Under the pieces are notes generated by a model that did no database searches, was not told the origin of the DNA, and worked only from the letters and a program-made list of their open reading frames with translations. From Nomia melanderi (Eukaryota > Arthropoda > Insecta > Hymenoptera > Halictidae): 64,000 nt of DNA. Numbering within the stretch: the stretch's first letter is position 1; each line of letters opens with the position of its first letter. This document shows, in pieces, positions 36,365-49,500 of this stretch. The position numbers were made by a program, and so were the translations under genes. Location: positions 434,001 to 498,000 of the forward strand of contig NW_027475160.1 in NCBI RefSeq assembly GCF_051020985.1, given 5' to 3'.

Positions 36365-37255
36365 CTCGGGTGCTATTAGAGATAGCGCAATAAACCAAAG
36401 TGCATTGTCTGCAGGAGGCCCTAGCGCATGAATCTGTGCAGCGGGAACGACCTCGGACCACCAGGGGCCGAGAAAACTACCGTCTCATGGGGCCGGACAC
36501 TCAGGGCCAGGGAAAAATCCAATATATATCTGGTGACATTTCGGGTGCTGTTAGAGATAGCGCAATAAACCAAAGTGCATTGTCTGCAGGAGGCCCTGGC
36601 GCATGAATCTGTGCAGCGGGGTCGGCCTCGGACCACGAGGGGCCGAGAAAATCACCGTCGCATGGGGCCGGACTCTCAGGGTCTGGGAAAAATCCAATAT
36701 ATATCTGGTGATATCTTGTGTGCTATTAGAGATAGCGCAATAAATCAAAGTGCATTGTCTGTGGGAGGCACTGGCGCATGAATCTGTCCAGCGGGAACGA
36801 CCTCGGACCACCAGGGTCCGAGACAACCAACGTCTCATGGGACCGTACACTCAGGGCCAGGGAAAAATCCAATATATATCTGGTGATATCGCGGGTGCTA
36901 TTAGAGATAGCGCAATAAACCAAAGTTAATTATCTGCAGCAGGCCCTGGCGCATGAATCTGTGCAGCGGGAACGACCTCGCACCACCAGGGGCCGAGAAA
37001 ACCACCGTCTCATGGGGCCTGGCACTCAGGGCCAGGGAAAAATCCAATATATATCTGGTGCCTTCTCGGGTGCTATCAGAGATAGCGCAATAAACCAAAG
37101 TGCATTGTCTGCAGCAGGCCCTGGCGCATGAATCTGTGCAGCGGGGTCGGCCTCGTACCACCAGGGGCCGAGAAAACCACTGTCACATGGGGCCGGACTG
37201 TCAGGGTCAGGGAAACATCCAATATATATCTGGTGATATCTCGGGTGCTATTAGA

Positions 37256-38304
37256 GATAGCGCAATATATCAAAGTCCATTGTCTGCAGGAGGCGCTAGC
37301 GCATGTGTCTGTGCAGCGGGATCGACCTCGGACAACCAGGGGTCGAGAAAACCACCGAAACATGGGGCCGGGCACTCAGGGTCAGGGAAAAATCCAATAT
37401 ATATCTGGCGATATCTCGGGTGCTATTATAGATAGCGCAATAAATCAAAGTGCATTGTCTGTAGGAGGCACTGGCGCATGAATCTGTGCAGCGGGATCGA
37501 CCTCGGACCACCAGGGGCCGAGAAAATCACCGTCTCATGAGGCCGGACTGTCAGGGTCAGGGACAAATCCAATATATATCTGGTGATATCTCGGGTGCTA
37601 TCAGATATAGCGCAATAAACCAAAGTGCATTGTCTGTAGGAGGCCCTGGCGCATGAATCTGTGCAGCGGGAACGACCTCGGACCACCAGGGTCCGAGAAA
37701 ACCACCGTCTCATGGGGCCGGACTGTCAGGGTCAGGGAAAAATCCAATATAAATCTGGTGATATCTCGGGTGCTATTAGAGATAGCGCAATAAATCAAAG
37801 TGAATTATCTGCAGGGGGCCCTAGCGCATGAATCTGTGCAGCGGGAACGACCTCGGACCACCAGGGGCCGAGAAAACCACCGTCTCATGTGGTCGGACAC
37901 TCAGGGTCAGGGAAAAATCCAATATATATCTGGTGATATCGCGGGAGCTATTAGAGATAGCGCAATAAATCAAAGTCCATTGTCTGCAGGAGGCCCAGGC
38001 GCATGAATCTGTGCAATGGGATCGACATCGGACCACGAGGGACCGAGAAATCCATCGACACATGGGGTCGGACACTCAGGGTCAGCGAAAAATCCAATAT
38101 AAATCTGGTGATATCTCTGGTGCTATTAGATATAGCGCAATAAACCAAAGTGCATTGTCTGCAAGAGGCCCTGGCGCATGAATTTGAGCAGCGGGATGGA
38201 CCACTGACCACGAGGGACCGAGAAAACCATCGACAAATGGGGCCGGACTGTCAGGGTCAAACAAAATCCAATATATATCCGGTGATATCTCGGGTGCTAT
38301 TAGG
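37256..38304. repeat. Six monomers between the two ten-monomer blocks
   Basis: Units at 37256, 37431, 37606, 37781, 37956 and 38131 (174 bp, GTCAAACAAAATCC). The 37,256-37,605 pair (GGCGCTAGCGCATG, then CTATTATAGATAGCG) has relatives at 40,232, 41,282 and 44,256. Confidence 0.75.
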
Positions 38305-40057
38305 AACAGCGCAATAAATCAAAGTGCATTGTCTGCAGGAGGCCCTGGCGCATGAATCTGTGCAGCGGGAAGGACCTCGGACCACCAGGGGCCGAGAAAT
38401 CCACCGTCTCATGGGGTCGAACGGTCAGGGGGCTCAGGGAAAAATCCAATATATATCTGGTGATATCTCTGGTGCTATTAGGGATAGCGCAATAAACTAA
38501 AGGGCATTGTCTGCAAGAGGCCCTGGCGCATGAATCTGAGCAGCGGCATGGACCACTGACCACGAGGGACCGAGAAAACCATCGACAAATGGGGCCGGAC
38601 TGTCAGGGTCAAGGAAAAATCCAATATATATCCGGTGATATCTCGGGTGCTATTAGGGATAGCGAAATAAATCAAAGTGCATTGTCTGCAGGAGGCCCTG
38701 GCGCATGAATATGTGCAGCTGGAACGACCTCGGGCCAGCAGGGGCCGAGAAAACCACCGACTCATGGGGTCGGACTGTCAGGGTCAGGGAAACATCCAAT
38801 ATATATCTGGTGATATCTCTGGTGCTATTAGAGATAGCGCAGTAAATCAAAGTGCATTGTCCGCAGGAGGCCATAGCGCATGAATCTGTGCAGCGGGAAC
38901 GACATCGGACCACGAGGGGCCGAGAAAATCCCCGTCTCATGGGGCCGGACTGTCAGAGTCAGAGAAAAATCCAATATATATCTGGTGATATCTCGGGTGC
39001 TATTACAGATAGCGCAATAAATCAAAGTGCATTGTCTGTAGGAGGCCCTGGCGCATGAATCTGTGCAGCGGGAACGACCTCGGACCACCAGGGGCCGAGA
39101 AAAACACCGTCTCATGGTGTCGGACACTCAGGGTCAGGGAAAAATCCAATATATATCTGGTGATATCTCGGGTGCTATTAGAGATAGCGCAATAAACCAA
39201 AGTGCATTGTCTGCAGGAGGCCCTAGCGCATGAATCTGTGCAGCGGGAACGACCTCGGACCACCAGGGGCCGAGAAAACTACCGTCTCATGGGGCCGGAC
39301 ACTCAGGGCCAGGGAAAAATCCAATATATATCTGGTGACATTTCGGGTGCTGTTAGAGATAGCGCAATAAACCAAAGTGCATTGTCTGCAGGAGGCCCTG
39401 GCGCATGAATCTGTGCAGCGGGATCGGCCTCGGACCACGAGGGGCCGAGAAAATCACCGTCGCATGGGGCCGGACTCTCAGGGTCAGGGAAAAATCTAAT
39501 ATATATCTGGTGATATCTTGTGTGCTATTAGAGATAGCGCAATAAATCAAAGTGCATTGTCTGTGGGAGGCACTGGCGCATGAATCTGTCCAGCGGGAAC
39601 GACCTCGGACCACCAGGGTCCGAGACAACCAACGTCTCATGGGACCGTACACTCAGGGCCAGGGAAAAATCCAATATATATCCGGTGATATCGCGGGTGC
39701 TATTAGAGATAGCGCAATAAACAAAAGTTAATTATCTGCAGCAGGCCCTGGCGCATGAATCTGTGCAGCGGGAACGACCTCGCACCACCAGGGGCCGAGA
39801 AAACCACCGTCTCATGGGGCCTGGCACTCAGGGCCAGGGAAAAATCCAATATATATCTGGTGCCTTCTCGGGTGCTATCAGAGATAGCGCAATAAACCAA
39901 AGTGCATTGTCTGCAGCAGGCCCTGGCGCATGAATCTGTGCAGCGGGGTCGGCCTCGTACCACCAGGGGCCGAGAAAACCACTGTCACATGGGGCCGGAC
40001 TGTCAGGGTCAGGGAAACATCCAATATATATCTGGTGATATCTCGGGTGCTATTAGA
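38305..40057. repeat. Ten-monomer block, copy 2 (domain C)
   Basis: Units at 38305 (178 bp, three extra bases in GGTCAGGGGGCTCAGGG), 38483, 38658, 38833, 39008, 39183, 39358, 39533, 39708 and 39883. The offset from copy 1 is 2,799, then 2,802 after the insertion. There are scattered substitutions, for example CCGACTCATGG at 38,758, so it is older than the decamer duplication. Confidence 0.86.
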
Positions 40058-43000
40058 GATAGCGCAATAAATCAAAGTGCATTGTCTGTAGGAGGCCCTG
40101 GCGCATGAATCTGTGCAGCGGAAACGTCCTCGGACCACCAGGGGCCGAGAAATCCATCGACACATGGGGTCGGACACTCAGGGTCAGCAAAAATCCAATA
40201 TACATCTGGTGATATCTCGGGTGCTATTATAGATAGCGCAATAAATCAAAGTGCATTGTCTGCAGGAGGCGCTAGCGCATGTGTCTGTGCAGCGGGATCG
40301 ACCTCGGACAACCAGGGGTCGAGAAAACCACCGAAACATGGGGCCGGGCACTCAGGGTCAGGGAAAAATCCAATATACATCTGGTGATATCTCGGGTGCT
40401 ATTATAGATAGCGCAATAAATCAAAGTGCATTGTCTGCAGGAGGCGCTGGCGCATGAATCTGTGCAGCGGGAACGACCTCGGACCACCAGGGGCCGAGAA
40501 AACCACCGCCTCATGGGGCCGGACGTTCAGGGTCAGGGAAAAATCCGATATATATCTGGTGATATCTCGGCTGCTATTAGAGATAGCGCAATAAACCAAA
40601 GTGCATTGTCTGCAGCAGGTCCTGGCGCATGAATCTGTGCAGCGGGAACGACCTCGGACCCCCAGGGGCCGAGAAAACTGCCGTCTCATGGGGCCGGACT
40701 CTCAGGGTCATGGAAAAATCCAATATATATATGGTGATATCTCGGTTGCTATTACAGATAGCGCAATAAATCAAAGTGCATTGTCTGTAGGAGGCCCTGG
40801 CGCATGAATGTGTGCAGCAGGATCGACCTCGGACCACGAGGGACCGAGAAAACCACCGACACATGGGGCCGGACACTCAGGGTCGGGGAAAAATCCAATA
40901 TATATCTGGTGATATCTCGGGTGCTATTAGAGATAGCGCAATAAATCAAAGTGCATTGTCTGCAGAAGGCCCTAGCGCATGAATCTGTGCAGCGGGAACG
41001 AGCTCGGACCACGAGGGGCCGAGAAAATCCCTGTCTCATGGGGCCGGACTGTCAGAGTCAGGGAAAAATCCAATATATATCTGGTGATATCTCGGGTGCT
41101 ATTAGAGATAGCGCAATAAACCAAAGTGCATTGTCTGCAGGAGGCCCTGGCGCATGAATCTGTGCAGCGGGATCGACCTCGGACCACCAGGGGCCGAGAA
41201 AATCACCGTCTCATGAGGCCGGACTGTCAGGGTCAGGGACAAATCCAATATATATCTGGTGATATCTCGGGTGCTATTAGAGATAGCGCAATAAATCAAA
41301 GTCCATTGTCTGCAGGAGGCGCTAGCGCATGTATCTGTGCAGCGGGATCGACCTCGGACAACCAGGGGTCGAGAAAACCACCGAAACATGGAGCCGGGCA
41401 CTCAGGGTCAGGGAAAAATCCAATATATATCTGGCGATATCTCGGGTGCTATTATAGATAGCGCAATAAATCAAAGTGCATTGTCTGTAGGAGGCACTGG
41501 CGCATGAATCAGTGCAGCGGGATCGACCTCGGACCACCAGGGGCCGAGAAAATCACCGTCTCATGAGGCCGGACTGTCAGGGTCAGGGACAAATCCATTA
41601 TATATCTGGTGATATCTCGGGTGCTATCAGATATAGCGCAATAAACCAAAGTGCATTGTCTGTAGGAGGCCCTGGCGCATGAATCTGTGCAGCGGGGTCG
41701 GCCTCGGACCACCAGGGGCCGAGAAAACCACCGTCACATGGGGCCGGACTGTCAGGGTCAGGGAAAAATCCAATATAAATCTGGTGATGTCTCGGGTGCT
41801 ATTACAGATAGCGCAATAAATCAAAGTGAATTATCTGCAGGGGGCCCTAGCGCATGAATCTGTGCAGCGGGTACGACCTCGGACCACCAGGGGCCGAGAA
41901 AACCACCGTCTCATGTGGTCGGACACTCAGGGTCAGGGAAAAATCCAATATATATCTGGTGATATCTCGGGTGCTATTAGAGATAGCGCAATAAACCAAA
42001 GTGCATTGTCTGCAGGAGGCCCTGGCGCATGAATCTGTGCAGCGGGATCGACCTCGGACCACCAGGGGCCGAGAAAATCACCGTCTCATGAGGCCGGCCT
42101 GTCAGGGTCAGGGACAAATCCAATATATATCTGGTGATATCTCGGGTGCTATTAGAGATAGCGCAATAAATCAAAGTCCATTGTCTGCAGGAGGCCCAGG
42201 CGCATGAATCTGTGCAATGGGATCGACATCGGACCACGAGGGACCGAGAAATCCATCGACACATGGGGTCGGACACTCAGGGTCAGCGAAAAATCCAATA
42301 TAAATCTGGTGATATCTCTGGTGCTATTAGAGATAGCGCAATAAACCAAAGTGCATTGTCTGCAAGAGGCCCTGGCGCATGAATCTGAGCAGCGGGATGG
42401 ACCACTGACCACGAGGGACCGAGAAAACCATCGACAAATGGGGCCGGACTGTCAGGGTCAAACAAAATCCAATATATATCCGGTGATATCTCGGGTGCTA
42501 TTAGGAATAGCGAAATAAATCAAAGTGCATTGTCTGCAGGAGGCCCACGCGCATGAATCTGTGCAGCGGGAACGACCTCGGGCTAGCAGGGGCCGAGAAA
42601 ACCACCGTCTCATGGGGTCGGACTTTCAGGGTCAGGGAAACATCCAATATATATCTGGTGATATCTCGGGTGCTATTAGAGATAGCGCAATAAACCAAAG
42701 TGCATTGTCTGCAGCAGGTCCTGGCGCATGAATCTGTGCAGCGGGAACGACCTCGGACCCCCAGGGGCCGAGAAAACTGCCGTCTCATGAGGCCGGACTG
42801 TCAGAGTCAGGGTCAAATCCAATATATATCTGGTGATATCTCGGGTGCTATTAGAGATAGCGCAATAAATCAAAGTGCATTGTCTGCAGGAGGCGCTGGC
42901 GCATGAATCTGTGCAGCGGGAACGACCTCGGACCACCAGGGGCCGAGAAAACCACCGCCTCATGGGGCCGGACGTTCAGGGTCAGGGAAAAATCCGATAT

Positions 43001-43205
43001 ATATCTGGTGATATCTCGGGTGCTATTAGAGATAGCGCAATAAACCAAAGTGCATTGTCTGCAGCAGGTCCTGGCGCATGAATCTGTGCAGCGGGAACGA
43101 CCTCGGACCCCCAGGGGCCGAGAAAACTGCCGTCTCATGGGGCCGGACACTGAGGGTCATGGAAAAATCCAATATATATCTGGTGATATCTCGGGTGCTA
43201 TTAGA
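40058..43205. repeat. Domain C, middle part
   Basis: Eighteen monomers with no P. 40,407-40,756 resembles 42,856-43,205. 40,757-41,806 resembles 43,731-44,780. 42,332-42,855 resembles 45,131-45,654 and 47,228-47,751. 174-bp units at 40,058 (GTCAGCAAAAATCC) and 42,332 (GTCAAACAAAATCC) help to align them. Confidence 0.75.
40757..41806. repeat. Six-monomer block, copy 1
   Basis: Units at 40757, 40932, 41107, 41282, 41457 and 41632 match 43731 to 44606 at a constant 2,974-bp offset. Marks are ATATATATGGTGATATC upstream, GAACGAGCTCGG, GGCGCTAGCGCATGTATC and CTATCAGATATAGCG. Confidence 0.82.
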
Positions 43206-43380
43206 GATAGCGCAATAAATCAAAGTGCAATGTCTGTAGGAGGCACTGGCGAATGAATCTGTGCAGCGGGAACGACCCCGGACCACCAGGGGCCGAGAAA
43301 ATTACAGATATCCGGAATCCGTCACCCAAGGTCATGTAAAAATCCAGCATATATCTGGTGATATCTCGGGTGCTATTACA
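43206..43380. repeat. Type P monomer, domain D form
   Basis: It carries GATATCCGGAATCCGTC. The same form occurs at 46178, 47926, 51251, 52651 and 56850; 49501 keeps GATATTCGG. The downstream CCAAGGTCA is kept in all except 56850, which reads CCAAGATCA. Confidence 0.85.
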
Positions 43381-43730
43381 GATGGCGCAGTAAATCAAAG
43401 TCAATTATCTGTAGGAGGCCCTGGCGCATGAATGTGTGCAGCAGGATCGACCTCGGACCACGAGGGACCGAGAAAACCACCGACACATGGGGCCGGACAC
43501 TCAGGGTCGGGGAAAAATCCAATATATATCTGGTGATATCTCGGGTGCTATTACAGATAGCGCAATAAATCACAGTGCATTATCTGTAGGAGGCCCTGGC
43601 GCATGAATCTGTGCAGCGGGAACGACCTCGGACCCCCAGGGGTCGAGAAAACCACCGTCTCATGGGGCCGGACACTCAGGGTCAGGGGAAAATCCAATAT
43701 ATATATGGTGATATCTCGGTTGCTATTACA

Positions 43731-44780
43731 GATAGCGCAATAAATCAAAGTGCATTGTCTGTAGGAGGCCCTAGCGCATGAATGTGTGCAGCAGGATCGA
43801 CCTCGGACCACGAGGGACCGAGAAAACCACCGACACATGGGGCCGGACACTCAGGTTCGGGGAAAAATCCAATATATATCTGGTGATATCTCGGGTGCTA
43901 TTAGAGATAGCGCAATAAATCAAAGTGCATTGTCTGCAGAAGGCCCTAGCGCATGAATCTGTGAAGCGGGAACGAGCTCGGACCACGAGGGGCCGAGAAA
44001 ATCCCTGTCTCATGGGGCCGGACTGTCAGAGTCAGGGAAAAATCCAATATATATCTGGTGATATCTCGGGTGCTATTAGAGATAGCGCAATAAACCAAAG
44101 TGCATTGTCTGCAGGAGGCCCTGGCGCATGAATCTGTGCAGCGGGATCGACCTCGGACCACCAGGGGCCGAGAAAATCACCGTCTCATGAGGCCGGACTG
44201 TCAGGGTCAGGGACAAATCCAATATATATCTGGTGATATCTCGGGTGCTATTAGAGATAGCGCAATAAATCAAAGTCCATTGTCTGCAGGAGGCGCTAGC
44301 GCATGTATCTGTGCAGCGGGATCGACCTCGGACCACCAGGGGTCGAGAAAACCACCGAAACATGGAGCCGGGCACTCAGGGTCAGGGAAAAATCCAATAT
44401 ATATCTGGCGATATCTCGGGTGCTATTATAGATAGCGCAATAAATCAAAGTGCATTGTCTGTAGGAGGCACTGGCGCATGAATCTGTGCAGCGGGATCGA
44501 CCTCGGACCACCAGGGGCCGAGAAAATCACCGTCTCATGAGGCCGGACTGTCAGGGTCAGGGACAAATCCAATATATATCTGGTGATATCTCGGGTGCTA
44601 TCAGATATAGCGCAATAAACCAAAGTGCATTGTCTGTAGGAGGCTCTGGCGCATGAATCTGTGCAGCGGAGTCGGCCTCGGACCACCAGGGGCCGAGAAA
44701 ACCACCGTCACATGGGGCCGGACTGTCAGGGTCAGGGAAAAATCCAATATATATCTGGTGATATCTCGGGTGCTATCAGA
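43731..44780. repeat. Six-monomer block, copy 2
   Basis: Second copy of 40,757-41,806. Its last unit is followed by another monomer with the CTATCAGATATAGCG junction (44,781), so that unit was itself doubled. Confidence 0.82.
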
Positions 44781-45130
44781 TATAGCGCAATAAACCAAAG
44801 TGCATTGTCTGTAGGAGGCCCTGGCGCATGAATCTGTGCAGCGGGGTCGGCCTCGGACCACCAGGGGCCGAGAAAACCACCGTCTCATGGGGCCGGACAC
44901 TCAGGGTCAGGGGAAAATCCAATATATATATGGTGATATCTCGGTTGCTATTACAGATAGCGCAATAAATCAAAGTGCATTGTCTGTAGGAGGCCCTGGC
45001 GCATGAATGTGTGCAGCAGGATCGACCTCGGACCACGAGGGACCGAGAGAATCCCCGTCTCATGGGGCCGGACTGTCAGAGTCAGGGAAAAATCCAATAT
45101 ATATCTGGTGATATCTCGGGTGCTATTAGA

Positions 45131-46177
45131 GATAGCGCAATAAATCAAAGTGCATTGTCTGTAGGAGGCCCTGGCGCATGAATGTGTGCAGCAGGATGGA
45201 CCACTGACCACGAGGGACCGAGAAAACCATCGACAAATGGGGCCGGACTGTCAGGGTCAAACAAAATCCAATATATATCCGGTGATATCTCGGGTGCTAT
45301 TAGGAATAGCGAAATAAATCAAAGTGCATTGTCTGCAGGAGGCCCTCGCGCATGAATCTGTGCAGCGGGAACGACCTCGGGCCAGCAGGGGCCGAGAAAA
45401 CCATCGTCTCATGGGGTCGGACTTTCAGGGTCAGGGAAACATCCAATATATATCTGGTGATATCTCGGGTGCTATTAGAGATAGCGCAATAAACCAAAGT
45501 GCATTGTCTGCAGCAGGTCCTGGCGCATGAATCTGTGCAGCGGGAACGACCTCGGACCGCCAGGGGCCGAGAAAACTGCCGTCTCATGAGGCCGGACTGT
45601 CAGAGTCAGGGTCAAATCCAATATATATCTGGTGATATCTCGGGTGCTATTAGAGATAGCGCAATAAATCAAAGTGCATTGTCTGTAGGAGGCCCTGGCG
45701 CATGAATCTGTGCAGCGGAAACGTCCTCGGACCACCAGGGGCCGAGAAATCCATCGACACATGGGGTCGGACACTCAGGGTCAGCAAAAATCCAATATAC
45801 ATCTGGTGATATCTCGGGTGCTATTAGAGATAGCGCAATAAATCAAAGTGCATTGTCTGCAGGAGGCCCTAGCGCATGAATCTGTGCAGCGGGATCGACC
45901 TCGGACCACCAGGGGCCGAGAAAATCACCGTCTCATGAGGCCGGACTGTCAGAGTCAGGGACAAATCCAATATATATCTGGTGATATCTCGGGTGCTATT
46001 AGAGATAGCGCAATAAATCAAAGTGCATTGTCTGTAGCAGGCCCTGGCGCATGAATCTGTGCAGCGGGAACGTCCTCGGACCACCAGGGGCCGAGAAATC
46101 CATCGACACATGGGGTCGGACACTCAGGGTCAGCAAAAATCCAATATACATCTGGTGATATCTCGGGTGCTATTATA
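45131..46177. repeat. Six-monomer segment, long form
   Basis: Units at 45131 (174), 45305, 45480, 45655 (174), 45829 and 46004 (174). The same segment recurs at 47,228-47,925 without the monomers at 45,655 and 45,829. Confidence 0.8.
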
Positions 46178-47925
46178 GATAGCGCAATAAATCAAAGTGC
46201 ATTGTCTGTAGGAGGCGCTGGCGCATGAATCTGTGCAGCGGGAACGACCTCGGACCACCAGGGGCCGAGAAAATTACAGATATCCGGAATCCGTCACCCA
46301 AGGTCATGTAAAAATCCAGCATATATCTGGTGATATCTCGGGTGCTATTACAGATGGCGCAGAAAATCAAAGTGCATTGTCTGTAGGAGGACCTGGCGCA
46401 TGAATCTGTGCAGCGGGAACGACCTCGGACCACTAGGGGCCGAGAAAACCACCGTCTCATGGGGCCGGAATGTCAGGGTCAGGGAAAAATCCAATATATA
46501 TCTGGTGATATCTTGGGTGCTATTAGAGACAGCGCGATAAATCAAAGTGCAATGTCTGAAGGAGGCACTGGCGAATGAATCTGTGCAGCGGGATCGACCT
46601 CGGACCACCAGGGGCCGAGAAAACCACCGTCTCATGGGGCCGGACACTCATGGTCAGGGAAAAATCCAATATATATCTGGTGATATCTCGGGTGCTATTA
46701 CAGATAGCGCAATAAATCAAAGTGCATTGTCTGTAGGAGGCCCTGGCGCATGAATCTGGGCAGCGGGGTCGGCCTCGGACCACCAGGGGCCGAGAAAACC
46801 ACCGTCTCATGGGGCCGGACACTCAGGGTCAGGGGAAAATCCAATATATATATGGTGATATCTCGGTTGCTATTACAGATAGCGCAATAAATCAAAGTGC
46901 ATTGTCTGTAGGAGGCCCTGGCGCATGAATGTGTGCAGCAGGATCGACCTCGTACCACGAGGGACCGAGAAAACCACCGACACATGGGGCCGGACACTCA
47001 GGGTCGGGGAAAAATCCAATATATATCTGGTGATACCTCGGGTGCTACTAGAGATAGCGCAATAAACCAAAGTGCATTGTCTGCAAGAGGCCCTAGCGCA
47101 TGAATCTGTGCAGCGGGAACGAGCTCGGACCACGAGGGGCCGAGAGAATCCCCGTCTCATGGGGCCGGACTGTCAGAGTCAGGGAAAAATCCAATATATA
47201 TCTGGTGATATCTCGGGTGCTATTAGAGATAGCGCAATAAATCAAAGTGCATTGTCTGTAGGAGGCCCTGGCGCATGAATGTGTGCAGCGGGATGGACCA
47301 CTGACCACGAGGGACCGAGAAAACCATCGACGAATGGGGCCGGACTGTCAGGGTCAAACAAAATCCAATATATATCCGGTGATATCTCGGGTGCTATTAG
47401 GAATAGCGAAATAAATCAAAGTGCATTGTCTGCAGGAGGCCCTCGCGCATGAATCTGTGCAGCGGGAACGACCTCGGGCCAGCAGGGGCCGAGAAAACCA
47501 TCGTCTCATGGGGTCGGACTTTCAGGGTCAGGGAAACATCCAATATATATCTGGTGATATCTCGGGTGCTATTAGAGATAGCGCAATAAACCAAAGTGCA
47601 TTGTCTGCAGCAGGTCCTGGCGCATGAATCTGTGCAGCGGGAACGACCTCGGACCGCCAGGGGCCGAGAAAACTGCCGTCTCATGAGGCCGGACTGTCAG
47701 AGTCAGGGTCAAATCCAATATATATCTGGTGATATCTCGGGTGCTATTAGAGATAGCGCAATAAATCAAAGTGCATTGTCTGTAGCAGGCCCTGGCGCAT
47801 GAATCTGTGCAGCGGGAACGTCCTCGGACCACCAGGGGCCGAGAAATCCATCGACACATGGGGTCGGACACTCAGGGTCAGCAAAAATCCAATATACATC
47901 TGGTGATATCTCGGGTGCTATTATA
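46178..47925. repeat. Domain D HOR interval 1 (10 monomers, 1,748 bp)
   Basis: It begins with P (46178), followed by 46353 (GATGGCGCAG, GGAGGACCTGG), 46528 (GACAGCGCGATAAATC, TGTCTGAAGGAGGC) and 46703. The order P, GATGGCGCA-type, GACAGCGCGAT-type is the fixed core of domain D. The remainder is domain C sequence. Confidence 0.8.
47228..47925. repeat. Four-monomer segment, short form of 45,131
   Basis: Units at 47228 (174), 47402, 47577 and 47752 (174). 47,752 has GTAGCAGGCCC and GGGAACGTCCTCGG like 46,004, so two monomers (349 bp) are absent relative to the 45,131 copy. Confidence 0.8.
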
Positions 47926-49500
47926 GATAGCGCAATAAATCAAAGTGCATTGTCTGTAGGAGGCGCTGGCGCATGAATCTGTGCAGCGGGAACGACCTCG
48001 GACCACCAGGGGCCGAGAAAATTACAGATATCCGGAATCCGTCACCCAAGGTCATGTAAAAATCCAGCATATATCTGGTGATATCTCGGGTGCTATTACA
48101 GATGGCGCAGTAAATCAAAGTGCATTATCTGTAGGAGGACCTGGCGCATGAATCTGTGCAGCGGGAACGACCTCGGACCACCAGGGGCCGAGAAAACCAC
48201 CGTCTCATGGGGCCGGAATGTCAGGGTCAGGGAAAAATCCAATATATATCTGGTGATATCTTGGGTGCTATTAGAGACAGCGCGATAAATCAAAGTGCAA
48301 TGTCTGAAGGAGGCACTGGCGAATGAATCTGTGCAGCGGGATCGACCTCGGACCACCAGGGGCCGAGAAAACCACCGTCTCATGGGGCCGGACACTCATG
48401 GTCAGGGAAAAATCCAATATATATCTGGTGATATCTCGGGTGCTATTACAGATAGCGCAATAAATCAAAGTGCATTGTCTGTAGGAGGCCCTGGCGCATG
48501 AATCTGGGCAGCGGGATCGATCTCGGACCGCCAGGGGCCGAGAAAGCCACCGTCTCATGGGGTCGAACTGTCAGGGTCAGGGAAAAATCCAATATATATC
48601 TGGTGATATCTCGGGTGCTATTAGAGATAGCGCAATAAATCAAAGTGCAGTGTCTGTAGGAGGCCCTGGCGCATGAATCTGTCCAGCGGGAACGACCTCG
48701 GACCCCCAGGGGCCGAGAAAACTACCGTCTCATGGGGCCGGACACTCAAGGTCATGGAAAAATCCAATATATATCTGGTCATATCTCGGGTGCTATTAGA
48801 GATAGCGCAATAAATCAAAGTGAATTATCTGCTGGGGTCCCTGGCGCATGAATCTGTGCAGCGGGATCGACCTCGAACCACCAGGGGCCGAGAAATCCAT
48901 CGACACATGGGGTCGGACACTCAGGGTCAGCGAAAAATCCAATATATATCTGGTGATATCTCGGGTGCTATTACAGACAGCGCAACAAATCAAAGTGCAT
49001 TGTCTGTAGGAGGCCCTGGCGCATGAATCTGTGCAGCGGGAACGACCTCGGACCCCCAGGGGCCGAGAAAACTACCGTCTCATGGGGCCGGACACTCAAG
49101 GTCATGGAAAAATCCAATATATATCTGGTCATATCTCGGGTGCTATTAGAGATAGCGCAATAAACCAAAGTGCATTGTCTGCAAGAGGCCCTGGCGCATG
49201 AATATGTGCAGCGGAAACGACCTCGGACCACCAGGGGCCGAGAAATCCATCGACACATGGGGTCGGACACTCAGGGTCAGCGAAAAATCCAATATATATC
49301 TGGTGATATCTCGGGTGCTATTATAGATAGCGCGATAAATCAAAGTGCAATGTCTGTAGGAGGCACTGGCGAATGAATCTGTGCAGCGGGATCGACCTCG
49401 GACCACCAGGGGCCGAGAAAACCACCGTCTCATGGGGCCGGACACTCATGGTCAGGGAAAAATCCAATATATATCTGGTGATATCTCGGGTGCTATTACA
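47926..49500. repeat. Domain D HOR interval 2 (9 monomers, 1,575 bp)
   Basis: P(47926) followed by the same two core monomers (48101, 48276) and 48451, then units with GGTCATATCTCGGG ends (48626, 48976) and GAGAAATCCATCGAC (48801, 49151). Confidence 0.8.

Larger units (their letters stand above)
36206..36380. repeat. Near-consensus 175-bp monomer (exemplar)
   Basis: This unit differs from my consensus at only about four positions and is a convenient reference. In monomer coordinates: 1-40 carry GATAGCGC and the variable box TGCATTGTCTGTAGGAGG; 41-70 carry GGCGCATGAATCTGTGCAGC; 71-92 carry an inverted repeat CTCGG/CCGAG; 93-137 are rich in G runs; 138-160 are A+T-rich with CCAATATATATCTGG and an EcoRV-type palindrome GATATC; 161-175 close the unit. 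Positions 24-65 and 93-137 hold most of the differences that define monomer types. Confidence 0.9.
35506..37255. repeat. Ten-monomer block, copy 1 (domain C)
   Basis: Units at 35506, 35681, 35856, 36031, 36206, 36381, 36556, 36731, 36906 and 37081. Marks are GGGAAGGACC with GAGAAATCCACC, GCGGCATGGACCACTGACC, GAATATGTGCAGCTGG, CAGAGTCAGAGAAAAATCC, GGTGACATTTCGGG, GAGACAACCAACG and GGTGCCTTCTCGGG. The block recurs 2.8 kb downstream at 38,305. Confidence 0.86.
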
